NCBI RefSeq assembly: GCF_949628215.1
Contig: NC_134283.1
Span: 22,298,975 to 22,362,974, forward strand
From: Phalacrocorax aristotelis
Taxonomy: Eukaryota; Chordata; Aves; Suliformes; Phalacrocoracidae
Direction of reading: 5' to 3'
Length of the DNA: 64,000 nucleotides
A program made the position numbers and the translations under genes. This document shows positions 40,301-52,300 of the stretch, piece by piece. The first letter of the stretch is position 1; every line of letters begins with the position of its first letter. The notes under the pieces are model-generated. The model was not told where the DNA came from. It made no database searches and saw only the letters and a program-made list of their open reading frames with translations.

Positions 40301-43300
40301 GCTGCCCTAGGACACCAGACCAAACCAATAACTTCTCTTGAGCACCTTCCCTTGATCTTCCTCACACCTCTAATAGCTCAGACCCACAAGGACTCACCGC
40401 TGGATGCTGCCTCTGGCTTGGAGAGGGACTCCTCTGAGGCAGGCTCTGTTGGTAGGGTTGTTGACTGCTTGGCCTCATCCATTTCATCGTCCTCTGGGAT
40501 GACCAGCTTCATTAGGCTCTGGTTGCACACGTTCGCCACCTCCTTGATGTCTGAGTGGAGATGGTGTAAGGAACACTCAGACCGACACATGGCTATGTGC
40601 CCCATCTGGCCAGCCACAGAGAAGCCACTGCAGCCCCACCAGGGCTGACCCAGCCCAGCTACTGCAAGCCCCCTCATGTCCAAAGGGCCGGTGCAGGTTT
40701 TAGGACTCGGTGGGAGGACTTCTCCTGGCTCTCTCCAGCTGAGCAGCTGGCCCTGCACCCCAGGGGCAGGAAACAGGCACTCCCCTGCAGGTTGCTGTAG
40801 TAGGAGTGGAAGCAGCTCCAAGTTACAAGGATACTCTTCTTGCGATCATCATAAGAGAGACATGGCAGGACAGCAGTCAGGATCCCTGAGGAGTAAGGCA
40901 GCATCACACGGCCAGCCAGCTGGATGAACTCTCTCATCCAGCACATGGCTGTCAGCTGGATCAGGTCATCTGTAAGACATGGGACAAGCAAAGGTGAGGG
41001 AAAGAAAAGCACTGGCAGCTGAGCAAACTCCACAGGCCAAGGACCACCTGCGAGCAGAGAGCTGCCTCTGGTCCATCCAGTTGAAAGTCCAGACAGATCC
41101 TTGTTTGGGACAGTTTAGTCCTAGAGGAGACAGATAAGACCTGAATCTGCAGTGAGGTTGTGGTTAAACACAATCATTAGGTTTCAGAGTTAATGCAGTT
41201 CAATCCATAATCCAGGATTCCTCATTTACAAGTATTCTGCCAAGCTTCCTAATTTCCACTGTCACACCTCTAGCAGCTGTGTGTCTGGGTCAAGCATCGC
41301 TCCTAGAGCTGGGGGTTTATTAACCTCCCCAAGTTCTGGAAAAGGGACCACTGCTGGGGCAGTCAGCTGATGCAAGGCCAGATTTTAGGCTTAAACAGTG
41401 TAAATTCATTGGGTATCAGTTTAATCAAGAGCAAGCAGTCTCGGTCTATTTCTATTTTTCTACCACACAAAAAACCTACTCCCATTCAGCAACATTTAAA
41501 GAGCGGTTTAACCTCAGTGAGCTCAGCTCAAAGGTTAAAATAAACCCCTAGGGAGATTCTTCCAGACATGCTGGATGTGCACTGGTGCCCTCCACAGCCA
41601 GGTATTTTACTTTCAGGCACCTCTGCTTCGACAGGTTGCCAGACCATTATTTGAGGCTGGGAGATCAGCAGTACAAGAGCAGTAGTGTCAACCATGGGAG
41701 AGCTGCCTGTCCTCACCTTTCAGCAGGGTTTGCATGCATGATGGCAAAGAAAGTGCAAGTGGCCAAGCTGTTGAACAGCCCACTGGAAAACTCCTGGCCT
41801 GAACCTATGCCTGGCACTGCAGACCTGGAGGCGGATGCTACAGCTCTGTCCTGCACACTCACCTGCTGCCTGGCAGTGGATCACCAGGATATTGGCCATT
41901 TCTGCAAACTTGACACTGGAGGGGTTCTTCTTGATCTCCTTGAGGAACTCCCCGAGAGCCACCTCACACCTGCAGAGAGGCAGAGCAGCTAGTTAGCACT
42001 CAGTTGCCTTGGACAGAGAAGTTACAGAGAAGTCATAGCAATCAGCCTCCTACATGCATACATGGAAAGGATGCTGGTGGCATGGCATGTGAGCCTCTGT
42101 GCAGCGGCAGGGCCAGGAAGGATGAGACTGACAAGCACATCTTGCTCCAAGGCAGAGACTGCACACAGCTGCGAGGATGGAGTTGATGACTGCCCGGAGC
42201 CCCACGTCCCTTCTCACAACAGCCACACAGGCTCTGCGAAGATCGACGTGAGACTGGGATGGGGAGCACAGAGAGGAGCAGGAGGGCAGATGACACCCAA
42301 AGCTTTCAGGGCTTGTTCCTCGACATGTGGACACTGGGAGACAAAGAACCAGGGAGGATCCAGTAGAGCTTGGCAGTGGGATAGACCCAGGCCAGTCTCA
42401 CCACTTAGCTGTGCCCGACAAAACAGGTCCAGTTACTCTCTCCCAGAGCAAGGAGCCAAGATCCTCTGACCTTCTTGAGAACACCTAGGTGCTCCTTGGC
42501 TTCAGAATGCATCTCAGTTGTGAGACCGGCAATTGATCCGAGGAGCAAACTCACAAGGCTTGCTCCTCTTCTGCACCTGGGGTTGGGTCTGATGGGTTAG
42601 TGCTGTACCTTGCTGAGAGAGAGGCTCAGAAGCTGCAAAGCCTGTATGCAGAGCTCACACCCCATCCCAGAAGCACATGTGAGCCTCTGAGGCTCCGATA
42701 CTGGTCACAAGGTCTAAACCAAGCTAAAACAGTTTGCGCCACAGCACAAACCACAGTGTCCTTCACAGCCACTCCAGCAACAAGAAGCTGGGGAAGGGAG
42801 GCCCTTGCCAAGGACACTTTGGTATACTGACCAAGCCAGCCAGAATGCTCCATATGTCACCGTGCACATGGGGTTTCACTGCAGTTATACAGAAGAATTG
42901 GAAACAAATTAAGATGGTGAGAAACACATAGCCCTCACGCCCGGCCAGCGTCCACACTCACATTTTCCGTATCTCTTTGCTGTTGTCTCCCAGGATCTGG
43001 AAGAGCCCATCCAGGATTTCTGGCAGGTAATCCAAGAGGTTGATGTCAGGCACAGACTCTAAGACCAGGATCTAGCTCAGGGGAGGAACAAGAAAGAAAA
43101 GAGGAGAATTTTGGAGAAGTGAACTAACATCACCAGCACAAATCTGGGTGTGATACTGAGGAATTCAGGGCTGAGCTGTGTGGGATAGGGGAAGAAGGAC
43201 AAGAGAACACCATGGAGTTGCCCATCTCGGAAAGAAGCTGGGCTAGCAGGTGATCAGCCTGCAGCATTGCTACATTTCCAATCACAGCTCTGTAAATCAG

Positions 43301-46300
43301 AGCAGGGATCAGAACGACTGCTAAGACGTATGCAGGCAGATCTGGGACAACAAACAGTATGGCTGAAAGAGAGACTGCAGAGGGACACATCTCTCCCTAG
43401 ACCCTGGCCAGGCACTGAGAGCTCCTGCCTCACAGGGAAAGGAGAAAACAAGTGAAAATAGAGAGCAACATCCCTCCATCACAGCTGGGTGATAGAAAGC
43501 AGTCTGGCTCTGTCCCCTGGGAGACTGTATCCTCTAGACCACAGTATATCTATTTATACGAGCAACACTTTGACTGTATTTTCTAACTTGGTGTACAAAG
43601 TCCTGAAGCAGGTCGGCAGAAGTGCAGTATGAAGTCCCTGTGACTGCAACAGCAAGGTGACATGGAGCTGGCATTTTAAAGAAGCAGGTGAAAAACTCTG
43701 CTGGCTTAAAAACCTGCCCAAGCAAATTCAGGTGCCTGAGTTCACACATTGCTGCAGACATCTGCTATTTGCCCAGACATGAGATGGTGATAGATCACAG
43801 TATTTTGGAGTTTGGACAGGCAGGCATGTGCAGGACCATGCGTACCTACCCAGGATATGATGAACTGGCGAGCATACTGGTTGTTGGAGTAAATCCTCTC
43901 ACGCAGCAGTGGGATGAAGCCCACCAAGTCAAACTCGTTGCTCTCTGTCACAATGTCCTGCAAAGTCCAAGCAGGGGGTGTTAGAAGGGATGACCACCAC
44001 CCCCCGCCAACGCAGCCACCCCCACCCAGCCTTTTTTAAGGCACATGACAGGAAAAAGATGACAAACAGTTGACGGATGGGTCTGTAGGTCGGGAGATCT
44101 GGGGAGAAGGAATCATGAGGTTTGTTCAGGCAATGAGCCAGTAATCTCCCTTGGGCAGGGACTAATGCTGAGCGGGATCCAGTGAGGGAGACTTCTGCCT
44201 GCTGTGTGCCAGCCTGGCTGAACAGGAGGAGGGTGGAGCATCTCCGACTCATGCCTCAGTGGAGTGTTGCACACACGAGCAAGCATCTTTGATGTAACAA
44301 TATGTGTCAGGGGTGGGAGAGTCCCTGGGCTTTCTTCTAAAACTCTTCCTACACGCTTGGTGGATTTTGCTGCATGGCTAAGTCTCATGCACCAGCGTGG
44401 TGGAACAGATCTCCCAGCAGGAAGGTTTTCAGCAGGCGATGCTGAGACTACATTAACTGCTGTGCTAATGAGAAGAAGCAAGGTGGAGCAGGACCTAGCA
44501 GGGACCTACTTACCTCCAAGTACCAGAAAAGGAACTGGGAGGTCTGTGCAAGAAAAAGCCCATTGGCAGGCAGAACAGGAACAGGAACCAAGCACCTACC
44601 CCAAAACAGCGGCTCTACTCCTTGCAGAGCAGCTCTGCTCACTTCCCTTTGCTACTTGCTTAGGCAAGAGAGAAAAAGCAGAGGAACAGCCCTTCTGCTA
44701 ACTAGGATGGGGCTGCAACCCTACTTGGACTAAAACTTTGCCTCCCCAGACACCTCGCTCCCAAGAGCTGAAAGCACATGTGGCACTGTGATAACCTACC
44801 CGCCCCTCAACCCAGCTGCCTGAGATTGCCACCAGACCCTCAATCTAAGAGGCTACAGTCAGTGAGAAAAAGAAATGTTTTGACAGTAGCCACAGGACTG
44901 AGCTTGGGCGGTTTTAGGAGCTGCAGCCTGAGGGACCGACATGTCTTCAGCCAGGACATGCCTGCAGCCTACACCAAGGATTCTCAGCTAGAGGGGGAAA
45001 AATACCTTGAGAAGTCGATCGAGGAGCTCAGAGCCACTTTTGACGTTTGGGTCAGGATCAGCAGCCAGCTGTGAACAACAGAAACAAGAGCCATTGCAAC
45101 AGCGGGTCCCAGGGCTGTTCCCCGCTCTGAAGTGGAGCTCCCAGCAGGCTCACGGGACTGTTGCTCTCATTTGGCATTACAGGGATGGACTCAGAGAAGT
45201 CACTTTATCTCCAGTCATTAAGCTCCAACAAATTCTCCTGAAAGACTTCCTAAGGGGGCTATCAAACACCCATCGCTTCCCCCCAGCTATGCAGGTTTTC
45301 ATGGGCAAGCAGTCATGTTCTCGAGCGGCAGAGAAATACAAGTTTCCAGTGATAAGCTGCAAAAGCAGGCATACATAGACATGGTTTTGACCCTACAGAC
45401 CCCACGAAGCTGTAGTGCTGCAGAGCCACCTTGCCTGCAGCAGTTCTGTCAGCCTTGTTTCTTAACACCACTCAACAAGGAGCAGGAAAATACATCCTGG
45501 AGGTGAGGAGAGAGAACAAGTAGTCTTACAGTGATCTCCACCATCCACAACACCAGTGGTCACTGCTGCAGAAACTGCTCATTTGGTCCCTCTGACCTGC
45601 CTGGGTCAAAGCAAACCAGTTTACTTGGAAAGAAGACCTTGGACAACTTGGTTTGTTTGACCCAGAAAAGACGAGGACTAAAAAGCAAATCTTACTTCTC
45701 CAGCATGGGAAATAAAAACACGTGAGGGTTGAGAGGAAGCTTCTTACCTTGCTGAGGCCATCAAAGAGCACGTTGAAATGTGGGAGGACGGAGCCTCTGG
45801 CAACCTTGACAATGTTATAGAGGGCCTCGCAAGCATAGTACCGCAGCCGACTATCGGCATCATTGAAACACGTCAGCACTGGCTCAATCAGCTCCTTTAG
45901 GTAGAGCCCAGAGTCCTGGTGGACAGGAGGACACTGGTTAGTTGAGGACCATGCCAGAGGGAGAGGGAAGAGATGCTGCTGCTCTGGCACATACTGCAAA
46001 AATTCAGGCCCATAATGGCTTAAGTGCACCTATGCTAGACAGGATTTATTAATAGATTTTTGAATTCTATTATTGAAATTATTGAATTTTATTATTCAGG
46101 TACAGTGATGGTCACCTGAGCAGGCTGAGAAATTGTTTCAGGGGAGTCTACATCAGCAACTGAAGCAATTACTGCAGCTGTACGTGTTTGGTTTTGATTC
46201 CCAGAGATGTGCAAGATGCTGGGGCAGTTATTCACCACCTGCTCCAAGCACCTTTCAAAGCACAAGGGGCCGCCTCCCACTGCACATCGCTCATCTCTAC

Positions 46301-49300
46301 TGGAAACCGGCCTATGGAGAAATCCATCTCTGCCTCCCTCTGCCCTGCAGTCAGGAGAGGAGGCAGAACCCCAGCAAAGCCAGCAGTCACCAGCCCTTGC
46401 TGCAGTCAGCCAGCGGCCGGGATTTATCCCACTCTGCAGCTGATTTCTGCGCAAAACTACCAAGGTTTCCAGGACCAGAGAGAACACCCAAGACAGAGAT
46501 GGACTGAGCCCACCTGCACCTTCAGTTAAGCAAAGAAGCCCGTAGTCTGTTGGGCTACTCTTTGCAATGTCAGGAGCTGGGCACTGTGAAGGAGATGGTG
46601 ATACAGGCTTCACAAAAAGACATTCAGCTGTCCCCAAAGCACCTTCCTGCCCTGTTGTCTCCAGAAACACCAACTCAGCTGTGCTTCCAACTACCAGATG
46701 AGGAGCCGCTTCAGCCTGTACAGCTGCTTACAGACAAGGAGCTACCACAGCTGGCAGAGTTAAGCTGGACACATCTGTTAGATGATGTGATTGCAGGGCT
46801 CTGATTCCTAGATAAGATTAATTTTACATGCTGAAGTTTGTCCTCCCGCACTGTGGAAGAGCCATGCTAGGCTGACCTTGATTCTGCCCACAAGCAAATA
46901 TAGTCATTAATGAGGCCACTCCCCAGCCCAGAGGACTTCAGCTTAAGGATTCACTGGAAGCTGGAGTTTCAGACAAACCCAGAGGTGGAGACAGGAGATT
47001 GGCTTGTTTTGAAGGGAAAAACCTGTACTTTGGGGAAACAGGCTGGCATTTCCTGAGTGCCTAGCAAAGCAGACAGCAAGAAAATAAAAAATGTGCAAAC
47101 CAGCAGACTAAAGAGTTGAATTCTGTGTTTTATCAGTGCCCCTCAAGGCCATCTAAAGCAACTCCTTCATCCACCAGAGCCAGCTGCACTAGCAGAGCTG
47201 GCAGCATGGAGTGCTTGTCCCCATACTGTGCAGGAAGAGAAGGTGGGTTATGTGCCTGGGCTGAGGGCAGAGCAGAGCATTACTATCCCAGGGAAGAGAA
47301 TTTTGCAGAGACTCTGCATTTTAACAAAAAGAAAAGACACGAGTGCTGCTCAGAAGCCCTCAGCAACCAATATAAAGGCAGTTAATATAAAAGCCACAAG
47401 GCTTCAAAACATCCACTCAGACTGATCATGCTTCTCATTAGAAGGGGAATAAATGAACTAAAATCTACCTCATAGCTCCTCCAACAAGCACAGTCTGCTC
47501 TTCGCAAGCCCTCTGTTTTCTTTGATGTACATCTTACTATGGACCAAAACAACTCCTTCCCTTGCAGGTGCTTCCAAAAACCACTCCCATGGTTTGACCC
47601 AAAAGCCTGATGGAGCCATGAGCCTACAGAGTCTGTGGTCCCCTCCACAGGGTCCTGGATGCTCTGGCATATCCCTGGAGGCAACTTACGGAGCCTGTTC
47701 TTGTTAACAAGAGGGAAGTTATAGAGAAAGACCTTAAATGGGACAGAAATCAGCCAACTTCCCCTGCTAGGTGCATCAATGTAACACCTCCAGAACTGGA
47801 CTTATTAACCCATGCCTTTGGCAAGTAAAACTTCTGCCAAGCACAATAGACAGCTACTAGCTCCAGCTAACGCAGCTTAACACCTTATGCCACTTGTTTA
47901 CTTTGACTACTACTCTGCCACCGTTTGGCCTGTACCTTAGTCCTATTTCCCAAAGGCCCTGCCTGTGCTGCCGGAGCTGGAAGGGCTGCACCTCTTCTCA
48001 GCTCTGTTAACACAAATTAGTACTTGACCTGCTGTGTCTAGTCCAGCTGCTGGAGACAGAGAATGGACAGACGCAGTTAAACCATGCCTAGGGAGCTGCC
48101 AAGATGCGACCCAGGACAGAAAGTGCTCCCATGCCCAAGGGACGCAGCTGGGTGCGATGGGGAGACTCAGACACAACCCAGCAATATGCTGCAAGGCAAG
48201 GAGGGAGCTGGGGAGCTGCACGGCTACCAGCCTCAGTCTCCCCATCACTCTGACCCAGGAGAAGCCCGCGTTCTCCCACTGCAACCTGCACAAGCCAAAA
48301 AAAAAACAAACCCCACCCGCACCTACCTTGCCCAGGGCGATGGAACAAGCAGCCAGGCCAATGAGTCCCCCTTTCCGGCTATGGGGGTGCTGGGAGAGCG
48401 CAAACTCCTGTGACAGGATTTGGATCACATGTTTGATTTGAGATGTGTTGTTCTGAGCCACAAACTCTCGCACCAGCCTATGGAGAGAAGAGGAAAGAAC
48501 CAGGCTTTAGGTTCTGCTTGATACAAACACTTGGGAACTCGGCTCCCCACCGCCATCAGAAACAGGGATTTTTGGCCACAACAAACGCCAGAGAAAGCGG
48601 TACTGAAATGGGGAAGACTCAAGGAACCTGCAAGTGAAACCAGAGCTCTCCCCTCCTCCCTGCTCACATCCAACAGTGGCTCACTGCCCTCCTGCTGCTC
48701 TCAGCCTGCAGCCTCCTATGCTATTCAGGAACTCCCAGCCCAGGACAAACTCTCAAGGGCCACCTCACCAGGGCTGCATGCTTGTAGAGAAGAAGTCACT
48801 GCGTCTTCAGACAAACACCCTCTCCAACAAGGCAGGTTACACGGATCACTTACTCCTGACACAGCACAAGACAGCAGCACAGAACCACTCAGCACACACC
48901 AGGGGTGCTGGCGGCTCAGTAGGGAATTGTTGCCCACCAGACCCACGCCCAGTGCCAAGATTTTGGACCTTTCCAGCCACTCATGCGTTGCTTCAGCTGA
49001 TATACCATATATCATATGTGCTCTTATAGAGCACAAACTGTAACAAAACGCAGACAAGATTTCTGCATGCAGTACCTGCTCCTCCTCAGAAACATACAGC
49101 TCGTTACCCAGAGATATTTAACACATCAGCTGCGCTTAAACGAAGAGACCTATAATCCTGCTCCAGCCTATGCAACCACTTCAAGCGTCACCCGATCAGG
49201 TCTTCAGCCCCAGCAATCCCTGCAGCAGAGCCACCAGCCAGCTGAGGAGGCTTCCGCAGCTGTGCAGGCAGCAGCACACATCTGGAGCATTGGTGGTTCA

Positions 49301-52300
49301 GTGGTAGAATTCTCGCCTGCCACGCGGGAGGCCCGGGTTCGATTCCCGGCCAATGCAGCACTTTTCTCTTTGACTTCTATCCATAACATGAACCCACAAA
49401 TCTCAGCATAAACAAGGATCTTTACCTTAATCTTTGAGAAAGGCACAAAAGCTTCCACTGCCTAACTCCATACAGGCTTTTTTTTTTGGCACTATATTGA
49501 ATCTCATGCTGCCCTCCCTAGATGGATACCACCAGCCAGTCACTCACTTTATAATCCAGGAAAGTAGTTAGATAAGATGTTTATGAACTTTTTCCCCCAA
49601 AATTACTAATACCAGCTCTCTTCTCACTCTGCTCTGAGTAAAGCAGTTACTCCCTTTCTCTCTAGGGGCATCATGCAGCCGCCTCCTCATTCTCCCCACT
49701 CAGGAGACAAGTTTTCCAACAGCTACAGCCCAACCTATTCTCACAAACTGCTGATTTAGGGCAAAGAGCCCCCGCCCCCAGTCCCACCCCAGCAGCAGGC
49801 TCCAGCTGGAGGAACACACCAAGCTCAAGCAGCATGGACCGATTGGGTGACAGTTTTACTGCCTAGATTTAATGGAGAGAGCTTTGTCTGAACACAAATA
49901 ACTTTACAGACTACCTTCAAAAGTTTAAAGGGCTCAAGCTTTAACTAATGAGGCAAAAGACACCCAGCAGCAGCACGCAGCATCAGTCTGCAGGAGCTAC
50001 TCCCACACTACAGGCCAGAGGACAAGGGGGCACCTGAGCTGAGAGGCAGCACATCTGTCCTGGTTTCAGCTGGGATAGAGTTAAATTTCTTCGCAGTAGC
50101 TAGCACGGGGCTATGTTTTGGAGTTTTGCTGGAAACAGCAGTGATAATGTGGACATGTTTTAGTTGTTGCTAAGTAGTGCTTACACTGGTCAAGGACTTT
50201 TTCAGCTCCCCGTGCTCTGCCCGGTGCACAAGAAGCTGGGAGGGGACACAGCCGGGACAGCTGACCCAAACTGACCAATGGGATATTCCATACCATATGA
50301 TGTCATGCCCAGTATATAAAGCTGGGGAAGAAGGAGGAAGGGGGGACATTGTGGAGTAATGGCGTTTGTCTTCCCAAGTAACCATTACGCGTGATGGAGC
50401 CCTGCTTTCCTGGAGACGACTGAACACCTGCCTGCCCCTGGGAAGTGATGAATTAATTCCTTGGTTTGCTTTGCTTCCGCACGCAGCTTTTGCTTTACCT
50501 GTTAAACTGTCTTTATCTCAACATATGAGTTGCCTCACTTTTACTCTTCCGATTCTCTCCCCTGTCCCACCAGGGTGGAGTGAGAGAGCGGCTGCGTGGT
50601 GCTTGGTTGCTGACTGGGGCTAAATCACGACAACGTCTCTCTTTGCTTAATGCCATAGACATGGGAGAGACGATGCTGGTACTATTTAAGCTGTTTTAAG
50701 TCTGTTCTTCTGCAGAAAGGGTTAGCCCTTCCCTTTCTGCTGCTCTACCCTTCCCAAATTGGGTTTCCAGCTTGATCAGCTGAACTGGCTGATCCCAAAG
50801 TCAGACTTTGGTTGGCATAAGCCAAGCACGGAACTGTAATCCTGGGGCAGAATAAGCTGGAGCAGAGCTGCTTGGATAAGGAGAACCATCCTGCATGGCA
50901 GTAAAGGGACAGTTATTGAAGCATCCCCATGGCTACAGGTGCACAGACAGTGCAGTGCATCTGCCACAACCCACCCTTAAGAAACTACTCCTACAAAGAA
51001 GAGAGCAAATTACCAAAAGATAAACATGTTGAACAGAAGAATGGGCTGGATACATTAGGTTTGTACCTGAGCAAACACTCACCCCATCCCAAGAACTGCT
51101 TTTTATGGCTGCACAAGTACGCCTTCCACATTTGAGGCACGTAGTTCCTGCCCCGCATCCCTACCAGGGTCCCCTGCCAAAGCCTGAGCAGAGCAGCTCC
51201 ATTCCCATGCCACCTGCTGCCACGAGTGGCTGGCTGCTCCCCTTGCAGGCTCAGCACAGCTACCATCTCCCACATGAAATCCACCTTCCAGCTTGGATCA
51301 TTGCTCCTAGAGCTGTGCTGGGCTGTCCCCTGAAGGGATGCTTCAGTTCTCCTCCATGAGCAGTGCCTGGGGAGGACATGGCCCTTCCCAGGCAAAGCCG
51401 TGGACCAGAGCAGCACAAAGCACTCAGACCAACGCAGCAAAAGCAAGAAGACGCACAGGGAGCGTTAACGGGCAACACTAGAGGGGGCACGGCCACGTCA
51501 GCAGACACCCACAGACCATTGCCTGGGATGCTCTGAAAGGAAGGCCGAGCTCTGCCGAAAGAGCAGCAAGGTAGAAAGAAGTAAAGGCAACACCCAAAGG
51601 CCGGGGATGACAGCAGGTGCTTCCCACCTCTGCAGCCAGGATGGAGCATGAGACAAGCTCTGGAGAGACCTCATGGGAGAGGTTAGATGGCACAATGAGG
51701 TGATGAACCCAGGCTGACATGAGACAGGCCCTGGACAACAAGCTTGGCCACCCCAGTGCCAGCCTGCTGCCCAGTGAGAGCATCACGTCCCCTAGCCACA
51801 TTCACAGCTGGGCACAGAGCCAGCCGCCTCCAGAAGCATCACAGAAGAGCAAGTGCTGCGTTTCTGACAAGTTTCTGAAGTTATGCTACTCACACTTTTA
51901 TTTTGGGCAGGGCTGGGCAACCAATGACAACCAACCTTTCTGCGATGGACTTGCTGACACAACTCCTGCCCTAGGCCACGCGTCCTAAACCGGTAGGTCC
52001 TGGCTTGTACCCAGAAGCCAACGGGCTCAGAGATAATCCTCAGTGATGGACAGTATGAGGATGGGAGACACGGAGCAGCTCTAGGGGAGAGCCCCTCCTG
52101 CCCGGGCACTGTCTCCTGGCAGGGTCACTGTGCCACCCGAGCTCCCTCCCTGGGCTCCTGAGCCTGCAGCCCCGCGGTGCCCCCGGCGTGCCCGCAGGGG
52201 TGACCCCTTCCAGCAGACCCCCCAGCGCCCCCCGGGGGTTATCCCTTCCCGGGTCACTCCAGGTCCCCCACCGGGTGACCCCCTCCCCCAGACCCTCCGT

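Larger units (their letters stand above)
40970..43849 (-). other. VAC14: VAC14 introns 5-7
   Basis: This span holds introns 7 (40,970-41,862), 6 (41,970-42,961) and 5 (43,072-43,849), each 0.8-1.0 kb, with exons 7 and 6 between them. I see no RNA gene, transposon or extra exon in the intron sequence. The splice context at intron 5's end (CTAG before exon 6) is ordinary. Confidence 0.8.

Noticed and set aside
40826..40834. The GTAACT eight bases into VAC14 intron 8 as the real donor of exon 8
   Set aside because: It would leave exon 8 in phase 0, while exon 9 requires phase 1 to encode the conserved [12 protein letters not shown] block.
51476..51491. A second possible CTCF site (ACTAGAGGGGGCAC) in VAC14 intron 1
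   Set aside because: It has one extra G in the core compared with the consensus, so the match is too weak to report as a site.
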